Below, piece by piece: positions 14,932 through 21,936 of a stretch of 64,000 nucleotides of DNA. Every line of letters starts with the position of its first letter. The first letter of the stretch is position 1. The translations under genes were made by a program, and so were the position numbers. The DNA comes from Bacillota bacterium (GTDB lineage Bacteria; Bacillota; Clostridia; Christensenellales; DTU072). The stretch lies in NCBI GenBank assembly GCA_023394875.1, contig JAEXAB010000002.1, positions 62,001-126,000 of the forward strand. Direction: 5' to 3'. The notes beneath the pieces are model-generated. The model was not told the origin of the DNA, did not search any database, and worked only from the letters and a program-made list of their open reading frames with translations.

Positions 14932-15849
14932 TTATAAAGACAGATACCTTTCTCCGGTGTCGGCAAGTAAAACTACTATTGTTTTGCCTTTGTTTTCTTC
15001 CCTTTTAGCTAGCTCAGCAGCCGCCCAGAGCGCGGCACCCGAAGATATGCCCACTAGTACGCCGTCGGTTTTGCCCAACTGCTTAGCGGTGTCGAAGGCA
15101 ACTTCGTTTTCCACCGTTATTATTTCGTCATAGATATTGGTGTTTAGTACCTTAGGAACAAAGCCTGCGCCTATACCTTGGATTTTGTGCGGTCCAGCTA
15201 CCCCTTTTGATAGTACCGGGGAAGAGAACGGCTCAACGGCTACAACCTCTATAGACGGATTGCGGGACTTCAGATACTCCCCTGCTCCGGTAATTGTGCC
15301 GCCTGTTCCTACGCCGGCTACAAAAATATCAACCTTGCCGTCGGTATCTTCCCAAATTTCTGGCCCTGTTGTCACACGGTGAATTTCGGGATTGGCGGGG
15401 TTATCAAACTGTCCGGGAATAAAACTGCTGGGGACTTCTTTAGCAAGCTCATTGGCTTTTTCTATTGCTCCCCTCATGCCTTTTGTTCCTTCGGTTAGGA
15501 CTATTTCGGCGCCGTAGGCTTTCATAAGGTTGCGGCGTTCCACCGACATAGTTTCGGGCATAGTTATAATTAGCTTGTACCCTCTTGCGGCGGCAACCGA
15601 AGCTAGTCCGATGCCTGTATTTCCGCTGGTAGGTTCAATAATAACGGTATCCTTTTTCAATAAACCTTTGGCTTCGGCGTCGTCAATCATAGCCTTGGCT
15701 ATTCTGTCCTTTACGCTTCCCGACGGGTTAAAATACTCTAACTTTACCAGTACTTTTGCCCCTAAGTTATTTAGTTTTTCGAAATTTGATATTTCCACTA
15801 TCGGTGTTTTGCCGATAAGTTGATCTATCGATTTATAAATTTTTGACAT
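14932..15849 (-). CDS. cysK: cysteine synthase A (O-acetylserine sulfhydrylase)
   Basis: This 305-residue PLP enzyme makes L-cysteine from O-acetylserine and sulfide. Visible motifs: NPSGSVKDRIAKAMI with the Schiff-base Lys, PTSGNTGIGLA for the carboxylate-binding Asn/Ser loop, GTGGTITGAGEYLK for phosphate binding, and GVLVGISSGAALWAA near the C-terminus. Length is the family norm. AGGAG precedes the ATG. It lies 17 nt downstream of metY on the same strand, so both are probably made from the promoter at 17339-17367 behind the Cys-codon leader. Confidence 0.96.
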   Translation of the reverse strand: MSKIYKSIDQLIGKTPIVEISNFEKLNNLGAKVLVKLEYFNPSGSVKDRIAKAMIDDAEAKGLLKKDTVIIEPTSGNTGIGLASVAAARGYKLIITMPETMSVERRNLMKAYGAEIVLTEGTKGMRGAIEKANELAKEVPSSFIPGQFDNPANPEIHRVTTGPEIWEDTDGKVDIFVAGVGTGGTITGAGEYLKSRNPSIEVVAVEPFSSPVLSKGVAGPHKIQGIGAGFVPKVLNTNIYDEIITVENEVAFDTAKQLGKTDGVLVGISSGAALWAAAELAKREENKGKTIVVLLADTGERYLSL

Positions 15850-15866
15850 AATTATCTCCTATAATT

Positions 15867-17159
15867 TTACTTGATAGCTTCAAAAGCTTGAGCTAAATCG
15901 GCAATAATATCATCGATATGCTCCGTTCCTACCGACAATCTTATTGTATTGGGTTTAATTCCCGAATCCAGAAGCTGTTCTCCGCTCAATTGAGAGTGGG
16001 TTGTAGATGCCGGATGAATAACCAACGACTTAACATCGGCTACGTTGGCTAAAAGTGAGAACAGTTGCAAGCTGTCAATAAACTTCTTTGCCGTGTCGGC
16101 ATCGCCCTTAATCTCAAAGGTAAAGATAGAGCCCGCTCCTTTCGGGAAATACTTCTTGTACAGTCCGTTGTTGGTATGGTTACTCAGTGACGGATGATTA
16201 ACTTTATTAACCAACGGATGTTTATCCAAAAACTCCACGACTTTTAATGCGTTTTCTACGTGTCTTTCTATACGAAGCGACAACGTTTCCAGTCCTTGAA
16301 GGAAAATAAAAGAATGGAAAGGGCTAACAGTCGCTCCTGTATCTCTCATTAAAGTTGTGCGGATTTTTATTATGTATGCTAGGTTCCCCACCGCTTCGGT
16401 AAAAATTACACCGTGATAGCTAGGATTAGGCTTGGACAAGCCGGGGAATTTTTCGTTTGCAGCCCAATTGAATTTGCCCGCGTCTATAATAACGCCGCCT
16501 ATTGCCGTGCCGTGTCCGCCGATAAACTTTGTAGCAGAATGCACAACCACGTCTGCGCCGTGCTCAATGGGACGGAACAAATAAGGTGTGGCAAAGGTAT
16601 TGTCGACAATAAGCGGTATGCCGTTTTCGTGGGCAAGACTAGCTAAAGCGTCGACGTCTACTATAGTGGAATTGGGGTTGCCTAGTGTTTCTATAAAAAT
16701 TGCTTTTGTATTTTGTTTGATAGCTTTTTTGAACGCCGATAAGTCGTCTCCGTCTACGAAAGTGGTCTCAATGCCGAAGTCTTTTAAGGTGTGGGCAAAA
16801 AGATTGTAAGAGCCGCCGTAGATTTTTTTGTCGGAAATAATGTGGTCGCCCGCATGCGCTATGTTCTGAATGGCGTAAGTAATAGCCGCCGCACCCGAAG
16901 AAGTGGCAAGAGCTGCGACTCCGCCCTCTAAAGCCGCTATTCTCTGCTCAAATACGTCGGAGGTGGGGTTCATTAATCTTGTGTAAATGTTTCCGAATTC
17001 GGTAAGTCCGAATCTTCCTGCAGCCTGCGCCGAATTTTTGAAAACGTAAGAGGTGGTAGCATAAATAGGTACTGCTCTGGCATCGGTGGTAGGGTCGGGA
17101 TTTTCTTGTCCTACGTGTAATTGTAAAGTTTCGAATTTATATTTAATTGTGTTAGTCAT
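15867..17159 (-). CDS. metY: O-acetylhomoserine sulfhydrylase-type PLP enzyme
   Basis: The 430-residue protein belongs to the Cys/Met-metabolism PLP family (fold type I). YATTSYVFKNSAQAAGRFGL, TSSGAAAITYAIQNIAHAGDHII and VVHSATKFIGGHGTAIGGVI (PLP-lysine in SATK) are the hallmark segments, and the ~430-aa length with extra central insert favours O-acetylhomoserine/O-acetylserine sulfhydrylase (MetY/Met17) over cystathionine gamma-synthase (~380 aa). It makes homocysteine from O-acetylhomoserine and sulfide. AAGGAG precedes the ATG. First gene of metY-cysK; a 22-codon Cys-Cys leader precedes it and an Rrf2 regulator is encoded immediately upstream. Confidence 0.92.
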   Translation of the reverse strand: MTNTIKYKFETLQLHVGQENPDPTTDARAVPIYATTSYVFKNSAQAAGRFGLTEFGNIYTRLMNPTSDVFEQRIAALEGGVAALATSSGAAAITYAIQNIAHAGDHIISDKKIYGGSYNLFAHTLKDFGIETTFVDGDDLSAFKKAIKQNTKAIFIETLGNPNSTIVDVDALASLAHENGIPLIVDNTFATPYLFRPIEHGADVVVHSATKFIGGHGTAIGGVIIDAGKFNWAANEKFPGLSKPNPSYHGVIFTEAVGNLAYIIKIRTTLMRDTGATVSPFHSFIFLQGLETLSLRIERHVENALKVVEFLDKHPLVNKVNHPSLSNHTNNGLYKKYFPKGAGSIFTFEIKGDADTAKKFIDSLQLFSLLANVADVKSLVIHPASTTHSQLSGEQLLDSGIKPNTIRLSVGTEHIDDIIADLAQAFEAIK

Positions 17160-17221
17160 TTTTTATTTTCTCCTTTTAATTTTATTTTTTTGTTTTTTGA
17201 CTGTAACGTAATTATGGAAAA

Positions 17222-17290
17222 CTAAAAACGACAACACATTCGTCCAAACCTAAAATTGTGCCTTATTTGATATAGAAAATAATTTTGCAT
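17222..17290 (-). CDS. putative cysteine-sensing leader peptide upstream of metY-cysK
   Basis: A 22-codon frame with a strong AGGAGG 5 nt before its ATG, located between the metY promoter and the metY gene. The peptide ends ...FGRMCCRF, with two adjacent Cys codons three codons before the stop. Cys-rich short leaders upstream of sulfur-assimilation operons are known from other bacteria, where ribosome stalling at Cys codons adjusts downstream expression. No clear terminator hairpin follows, so the mechanism may be translational or Rho-related. Confidence 0.6.
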   Translation of the reverse strand: MQNYFLYQIRHNFRFGRMCCRF

Positions 17291-17338
17291 GCCGCCCTCC
17301 TATATTATATATATTTCCTATCGGTTAGGTATGTTATT

Positions 17339-17367
17339 AGTATATGCAAATACTTTTCCCTTGTCAA
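17339..17367 (-). promoter_or_regulatory. promoter of leader-metY-cysK
   Basis: Minus-strand TTGACA (17362-17367), 17-nt spacer, TATACT (17339-17344). Just downstream lies CCTA-N5-TAGG (about 17318-17330), a possible Rrf2-type operator overlapping the start region. Confidence 0.75.
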
Positions 17368-17380
17368 TCATTTTTTACAT

Positions 17381-17412
17381 AAAAAAAGAACTAATTTTTT
17401 TAGTTCCTTTTT
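17381..17412 (-). terminator. intrinsic terminator of the Rrf2 gene
   Basis: On the minus strand AAAGGAACTA and TTAGTTCTTT form a stem followed by TTTTT, directly after the stop at 17416. Confidence 0.8.
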
Positions 17413-17415
17413 TCC

Positions 17416-17853
17416 TTATATAGTATAGTCGTTGCCGATTATTGATTTGTTTTCGTCTAAAAGATCCTGCAAACTTTTGCTGTCTATAAAATCGTTAATT
17501 ACCTTATTAAAATCTTTCCAAAATTTTAGGGTTATGCATTTATCTTTTCTGGGGCATAAGTTTTCTATGTCGTCAAGGCAGGCAACGGGCGCCATACTCC
17601 CTTCGGTAACGCGTAAAATAGAGCCTACGGTATATTCGGAAGGACTTTTTACTAGCTTATAGCCGCCTTGGGCTCCTCTTACCCCTTTAATAAAACCCAT
17701 CTTACTTAAAATACCGGTTATTTGCTCAAGATACTTCTCCGATATTTCCTGCCGTTTGGATATATCCTTTAACCGTACGTAGTCACCGTTGCTGTGCTGA
17801 GCGATATCAAGCATTAATCTTAGCGCGTATCTTCCCTTTGTGGATATTTTCAT
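17416..17853 (-). CDS. Rrf2-family regulator (CymR/IscR-like)
   Basis: A 145-residue winged-helix protein: MKISTKGRYALRLMLDIAQH starts the wHTH, DISKRQEISEKYLEQI is the recognition region and GVRGAQGGYKL the wing, all diagnostic for Rrf2. C-terminally CLDDIENLCPRKDKC offers three Cys spaced 7 and 5 apart, near the Fe-S ligand positions of IscR (5 and 5), so cluster binding is possible but the spacing is not canonical. Position immediately upstream of metY-cysK argues for a CymR-type cysteine repressor. Its own promoter contains the palindrome ACTAT-G-ATAGT (17878-17888), consistent with autoregulation. AAGGAG precedes the ATG. Confidence 0.88.
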   Translation of the reverse strand: MKISTKGRYALRLMLDIAQHSNGDYVRLKDISKRQEISEKYLEQITGILSKMGFIKGVRGAQGGYKLVKSPSEYTVGSILRVTEGSMAPVACLDDIENLCPRKDKCITLKFWKDFNKVINDFIDSKSLQDLLDENKSIIGNDYTI

Positions 17854-17877
17854 ATATCTCCTTATTCATATAGGATT

Positions 17878-17915
17878 ACTATGATAGTATATATTATTTA
17901 TATCCATTTTGTCAA
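17878..17915 (-). promoter_or_regulatory. promoter and candidate operator of the Rrf2 gene
   Basis: Minus-strand TTGACA (17910-17915) and TATACT (17886-17891), 18-nt spacer. The perfect palindrome ACTATGATAGT (17878-17888) overlaps the -10/start region, a good place for self-repression. Confidence 0.65.
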
Positions 17916-17918
17916 ACC

Positions 17919-19064
17919 TTATTGCACTTCGTGGTAACACCCTAAGAAAACAAAATGTGTGGTGGTAGTTTCCAGTTCAGAAAGTAAGTTCTGGACTTCT
18001 TTTTTTTCTATCTTGGCGTCAAAATCGAAGTAAAAGGAGTATTCGAAGTTGGCTTCCATTATTGGTCTGGACTCTAATTTGGTAAGGTTTAGTCCTAGAG
18101 TATAGAATTTATTTAATATCTTGTTTAGGCTCCCGACTTCGTTAGGAAGGTTAACCATAATGCTGATTTTGTCGGAGTCTTCGTATATTTCCATCTTCTT
18201 GCCGATTACGATAAACCTTGTATAGTTATTATCGCTGTTCTGTATTCCTGCTTTTAAGGGTGACAGATTATAGATGTCGGCGCATTCTGGGCTGGAAATG
18301 CAAGCAAGGTCGTTTCTGTCCGATTCGGACACAATCTTAGCTGCCGCCGCGGTGTTGGAACACATAGTAATTACTACATCTTTATTTAGCGACTTAATAA
18401 AATTGGAACACTGTCCTATGGCTTGTTCGTGAGACATGATTTCTTTAATGTCGGATAGTTTCACTCCCTTTTTTGCCATGAGAGAATGTTTTATTTTTAA
18501 TTTGACGCTTCTTACGATATAAAATCTATGTTTTCTCATAAGGTCGTAAACGGCGCTTACGCTTCCTACTACGCTGTTATCAATGGGCAACACGCCGAAT
18601 TCGCACAAGCCTTTGTCAACGGCGTTAAAAACTCCGTCAAAGTCCTTGAAAAACATAATATTGCTTATGGGAAAAACTTTTTCGGCGGCTATATTGGAGT
18701 ATGCTCCGTCAACGCCTTGACAAGCTACGGTTGCCTGCAAAGGAAAGGGCTTACTTCCCTCTTTTAGCGCATCGATAATACTCTTTTTTAGATTGGACGG
18801 CAAATCTATTAGAGTGTTTTGATAAGCTCTGCTGGTTTCAAACAAGGTATTAAACACTTGCTTTGTGTACAGCTTAATTTCATCTGGCACCTGGGAAGCC
18901 ACCCTGTTTAGTATGGATTTTTCCCGCAAAATGTTTCCTATGTCTATGCCCTCGGCTTTTTTACATTCCGCCACCTCTTTGGCGATAGCCATTCTTTGGG
19001 CGTATAGCTTCACAATCTGGTCGTCAACGGCGTCAATTTTGTTTCTTAAGTCCTCAAGTTTCAT
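17919..19064 (-). CDS. pheA: bifunctional chorismate mutase/prephenate dehydratase
   Basis: A 381-residue P-protein for phenylalanine synthesis. Residues 1-85 are an AroQ-type chorismate mutase (LRNKIDAVDDQIVKLYAQRM, then VAECKK). Residues ~110-285 are prephenate dehydratase: ACQGVDGAYSNIAAEKVF, FGVLPIDNSVVGSV and NYTRFIVIGKK (the TRF catalytic motif). Residues ~295-380 form an ACT regulatory domain (NLPNEVGSLNKILNKFYTLGLNLTKLESRP), where the ESRP element binds phenylalanine for feedback inhibition. GGAG precedes the ATG. The gene has its own promoter and a Phe-codon attenuator at 19083-19217, so it is controlled by attenuation as well as allostery. Confidence 0.95.
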   Translation of the reverse strand: MKLEDLRNKIDAVDDQIVKLYAQRMAIAKEVAECKKAEGIDIGNILREKSILNRVASQVPDEIKLYTKQVFNTLFETSRAYQNTLIDLPSNLKKSIIDALKEGSKPFPLQATVACQGVDGAYSNIAAEKVFPISNIMFFKDFDGVFNAVDKGLCEFGVLPIDNSVVGSVSAVYDLMRKHRFYIVRSVKLKIKHSLMAKKGVKLSDIKEIMSHEQAIGQCSNFIKSLNKDVVITMCSNTAAAAKIVSESDRNDLACISSPECADIYNLSPLKAGIQNSDNNYTRFIVIGKKMEIYEDSDKISIMVNLPNEVGSLNKILNKFYTLGLNLTKLESRPIMEANFEYSFYFDFDAKIEKKEVQNLLSELETTTTHFVFLGCYHEVQ

Positions 19065-19082
19065 ATTATTCTCCTTTATTAT

Positions 19083-19115
19083 AAAAAAACCACCTAAGAT
19101 TTTAGGTGGTTAAAA
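19083..19115 (-). terminator. pheA attenuator terminator (with competing antiterminator)
   Basis: Minus strand: AACCACCTAA pairs with TTAGGTGGTT (19102-19111 with 19088-19097), followed by a run of T residues and then the pheA ribosome-binding site. An upstream segment, minus-strand GTGGTTAAAA (19134-19143), is perfectly complementary over 10 nt to TTTTAACCAC (19106-19115), which includes the 5' arm of the terminator. The two pairings are mutually exclusive. Confidence 0.85.
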
Positions 19116-19217
19116 TCCATATATAGTACAAACTTTTAACCACGCGCTAAAACTTCCTGCTAAAGAGGAATCCATAAAAGCTAAAGTAAAAGTAAAAGCG
19201 ATATTTTTTTGTATCAT
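19110..19217 (-). CDS. pheA leader peptide, Phe-rich
   Basis: A 35-codon frame beginning at the predicted transcription start (leaderless ATG at 19217). It reads MIQKNIAFTFTLAFMDSS..., with Phe at positions 8, 10, 14, 23 and 35, and its stop codon lies in the 5' arm of the attenuator terminator. Codons 25-28 (GCG TGG TTA AAA) contain the antiterminator strand. A ribosome stalled at Phe codons 8-14 leaves that strand free; a ribosome reaching the stop covers it. This is the geometry of enteric-type amino-acid attenuation. Confidence 0.75.
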   Translation of the reverse strand: MIQKNIAFTFTLAFMDSSLAGSFSAWLKVCTIYGF

Positions 19218-19223
19218 GGTATC

Positions 19224-19252
19224 AGTATATGTAATTTTTTTTGCGGTGTCAA
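19224..19252 (-). promoter_or_regulatory. promoter of pheA leader
   Basis: Minus-strand TTGACA (19247-19252), 17-nt spacer, TATACT (19224-19229). The expected start, 7 nt downstream, coincides with the A of the leader-peptide ATG. Confidence 0.85.
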
Positions 19253-19262
19253 CAAATTTCTT

Positions 19263-20342
19263 TTATTTTGTTATGGTAACTTTATTTAAGGCTCTGGGGC
19301 TGTCGGGGTTGTTGCCTATAAGACAGCTGATTTTATTGGCAAACATCTGCGCAAACAGAACGAAAGCGAAAACGGAATAATGCTTATTCCCCTCTGGTAT
19401 GAAAGCTATATCGCACAAATTGTTGTATTTTTCGGAAATCTTCCTATCGTCGGTAACGATAAGTACACGCGCTTTTAATGATAACATTTTGTCAATGCCC
19501 TTAACTTCGTCGTTAAAGATATTTGCCGCTAAAAGCTCATTTTCGTATAGCGGGGCGTAAAAAACAATGGGGGTGCCTTCGTTTACCATTGCCATAGGCC
19601 CGTGGAAAAAGTCGCTTGTGGCATACCCTTTTATGGCAATATAAGAAGTTTCCTGCAATTTTAATGCCGATTCTAGTGCCAGCGGATAGGCAAAACCTCT
19701 GCCTAATACGAACCCGTCTTTAATATCCTTATATTTATCGGCAAAAATTGCCGTCTGAATATCTATTTTTTCTATATTATCTTTCAATTCCCTTGCAGCA
19801 ACGTTTATTTCCTCACAGGATGTTTTTTCTTTGCTTAACTTATCGGCAAGGCAAAGTAAAACAGCCAGCTGCGCGCTGAAAGTCTTGGTTGCGGCAACGC
19901 TTTTTTCCTCTCCCGCCGCTAAAAACAAATGATAATTTGCCATCTTTGCCATAGGGCTGTTTTCGTAGTTTGTAATAGCCACCGTCAAAGCTCCTTGACT
20001 GTTTGCCCGCTTAAGAACGCTTAAAGCATCCGCCGCTTCTCCGCTCTGACTACAACCGATTACCATACTTTCTGACAAATCCAGTTTGCCGTTATATATA
20101 GTAATAACAGACGGCGCGCCCAAAGTTACCGGTATGCCGTATTTAATTTCTGTTAGATACTTGAAGAAAATCAAGGCGTGGTCGCTTGTTCCCCTTGCCA
20201 CAACGTAAACGTTGAATATTTTTCGGTTGGAAAAAGCCTTGGCAATATCATCCAAAGCTTTTACGTTATTTTTTATGGAATTTACTATTACTTCGGGAGT
20301 CTGATTGAGTTCTTTCCACATTAAAGTTTCTCTATAATCCAT
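19263..20342 (-). CDS. SIS-domain aminosugar isomerase/deaminase (GlmS isomerase-like)
   Basis: The 359-residue protein has two SIS domains and no N-terminal glutaminase. MWKELNQTPEVI opens like GlmS/AgaS proteins; ARGTSDHALIFFKYL and GCSQSGEAADALSVL are sugar-phosphate binding loops of SIS 1, and EEKSVAATKTFSAQLAVL is the conserved ATKTF element. SIS 2 carries GRGFAYPLALESALKLQETSYI and FFHGPMAMV. Such stand-alone forms act as glucosamine-6-phosphate deaminase/isomerase (NagB-II) or fructosamine deglycase. It lies 1 nt from the PIG-L deacetylase gene; together they could deacetylate and deaminate an amino sugar derivative. GAGG precedes the ATG. Confidence 0.88.
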   Translation of the reverse strand: MDYRETLMWKELNQTPEVIVNSIKNNVKALDDIAKAFSNRKIFNVYVVARGTSDHALIFFKYLTEIKYGIPVTLGAPSVITIYNGKLDLSESMVIGCSQSGEAADALSVLKRANSQGALTVAITNYENSPMAKMANYHLFLAAGEEKSVAATKTFSAQLAVLLCLADKLSKEKTSCEEINVAARELKDNIEKIDIQTAIFADKYKDIKDGFVLGRGFAYPLALESALKLQETSYIAIKGYATSDFFHGPMAMVNEGTPIVFYAPLYENELLAANIFNDEVKGIDKMLSLKARVLIVTDDRKISEKYNNLCDIAFIPEGNKHYSVFAFVLFAQMFANKISCLIGNNPDSPRALNKVTITK

Positions 20343-20343
20343 T

Positions 20344-21195
20344 TTATACCTCGTGATATTTTTCTAATCGTGATTTTATGTCTTCCTGAAAACGCTCGAT
20401 AAATTCCAGAACGTAATTTATAGGGTTAATATTATCGTCAAGAATAAGGGGTGTTAAGTCCATAGCATAATTAAGGGAGTTTATATTGTCCACCTTATGA
20501 CTTACCCCGTAAGTGGCGTTGGCTGCTCTTCTACCCGCTATGGCTAGGTCATAACGCTTGCCGCCGCTTATTTGACTGTCAAAAACTCCGATTAAACTTG
20601 CCGCAAGATTGGGGCGAAAACTGGTATCCATAATGACTTTTTCATTGTCACAAAGCCAGTCTAAATCCCGCCAGACTTCACAGCCCAGTACCTTTTTTGG
20701 GCGTAAATCTTTGGGCATCTTTCGCAAAGCTTCTATAACTTTAATGCTTACGGCGCAATGTGTGTCGTGCTTATCGGCTAAATTATGGGTATAAACAACG
20801 GCAGGCGACGTTTCCAACAAAAGCTTTTCTATATCGTCAACTGCATTTTTATTTTGTTTGTCTTTAATTTCCGATGAGGAATAGTTCAAAAAAATCTGCG
20901 CCGAATATTCTCCGATAACCGCCGCTTTTTTCTGTTCGGTAATCCTTATTTCCTTCATTTGTTCGTCGGAGAAATCTTTGTAAGCTCCACCTCTTGCGCT
21001 GCCTGCGCCGTCGGTTACCACCACTCCGCAAAACCATTTATCCGGGTTTTGAAAACATTCTGCTATGCCGCTGTACGCCATAAGTTCTATATCGTCCTGA
21101 TGGGCGGCAATGGCAAGGTGCGTTGTGCGCTTTATCGGGCTTTCAACGGTATTATCGGGTATAAAAATCTGCGAACCTTTTTTGTAAAATTCCAT
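20344..21195 (-). CDS. PIG-L family deacetylase
   Basis: A 283-residue protein with the PIG-L/LmbE metal-binding signature AHQDDIELMAYSGIAEC (AHxDD) near residue 30 and a second His motif THNLADKHDTH. These Zn enzymes remove acetyl groups from N-acetylglucosamine-type substrates. The frame is open to 21252, but the ATG at 21195 is preferred since it follows an AGGAAAAAGGG stretch and places the domain normally. It sits in a minus-strand run with the broken HAD gene upstream and the SIS gene downstream (1-nt gap), suggesting a shared amino-sugar pathway. Confidence 0.88.
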   Translation of the reverse strand: MEFYKKGSQIFIPDNTVESPIKRTTHLAIAAHQDDIELMAYSGIAECFQNPDKWFCGVVVTDGAGSARGGAYKDFSDEQMKEIRITEQKKAAVIGEYSAQIFLNYSSSEIKDKQNKNAVDDIEKLLLETSPAVVYTHNLADKHDTHCAVSIKVIEALRKMPKDLRPKKVLGCEVWRDLDWLCDNEKVIMDTSFRPNLAASLIGVFDSQISGGKRYDLAIAGRRAANATYGVSHKVDNINSLNYAMDLTPLILDDNINPINYVLEFIERFQEDIKSRLEKYHEV

Positions 21196-21258
21196 AATCC
21201 CTTTTTCCTTATGTATTACCTTAATTATACCCTGCGCGGCAAATAATTGCAACGCGTT

Positions 21259-21936
21259 TTATAAGATGTTATAAATATCGGTCAAATCGTCTATTATGTA
21301 GTCTAAACCTTTGCCTTTAGAAGGGTCTTCTTTTTTGAAATTGAACCAACAGGTTTTTATCCCGTAATCTGTTCCGCCTTTCATATCGGCATATAAGGAA
21401 TCTCCTATTATAATAACTTCGTCCTTTATTACGTTGCCCATTTTTTTGAAACAATAGTCAAAAAAAGCATAGCTGGGTTTGGAATACCCGGCTTTTTCCG
21501 ACAAAAATATATCGTCAAAATACTTTAAGAGTTTGCTTTCTTTAAGTCTGCCCATTTGCGGTTTTTCAAAGCCGTTGGACGCAGCATATACCTTATATTT
21601 TTTGCTCAAATACTCCAAAACTTCCTCTGCGTTTTTTACGGTGTGTCCGCTTACTTCTATAAAGGAACGGAACCTACCCTCAAGCTTAACTCCATCGTAT
21701 TCTATATTTAATTTCTTAAAAACGGTATTCCAACGGATTTGGAGCAATCTTTCTTTGGTCAGTTTGCCTTTTTATATCTCTCCCCATAAATATTCGTTGG
21801 TTTCGGTAAAGACATCGAACATATATTCTTCGTAATTAAGCCCTGCTTCCTTAAAGGCTTTTTTCATTGAGTCTCTGGAGCATTCCTGAAAATCAAGTAC
21901 GGTGTTGTCAATATCCATCAAAATCGCTTTAATCAT
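21259..21936 (-). pseudogene. HAD-superfamily hydrolase (YjjG-like), interrupted by an in-frame stop
   Basis: Read through the stop, this is a ~225-residue HAD phosphatase of the YjjG/nucleotidase type: KAILMDIDNTVLDF (motif I), VYAASNGF (motif II), a Lys in SEKAGYSKPSYAFF (motif III) and EVIIIGDSLYADMKGG (motif IV). The first 54 codons end in TAA (21772-21774, after ...NEYLWGEI); the same frame continues immediately as KGKLTKERLLQIRWN, exactly the text expected in homologues. A single base change (probably GAA to TAA) explains it. ATG 21936 has GAGG upstream and overlaps the DnaQ-like gene by 8 nt. Either a real pseudogene, a sequencing error, or two separately translated pieces (a TTG at 21747 has no ribosome-binding site). 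Confidence 0.85.

Noticed and set aside
17160..17338. SAM riboswitch or T-box upstream of metY
   Set aside because: No T-box sequence and no SAM-type multi-stem core are visible; the short leader instead holds a Cys-Cys peptide.
21259..21747. independent gene starting at TTG 21747
   Set aside because: No ribosome-binding site, and it begins in the middle of a HAD domain in the same frame as the preceding piece; better read as one interrupted gene.
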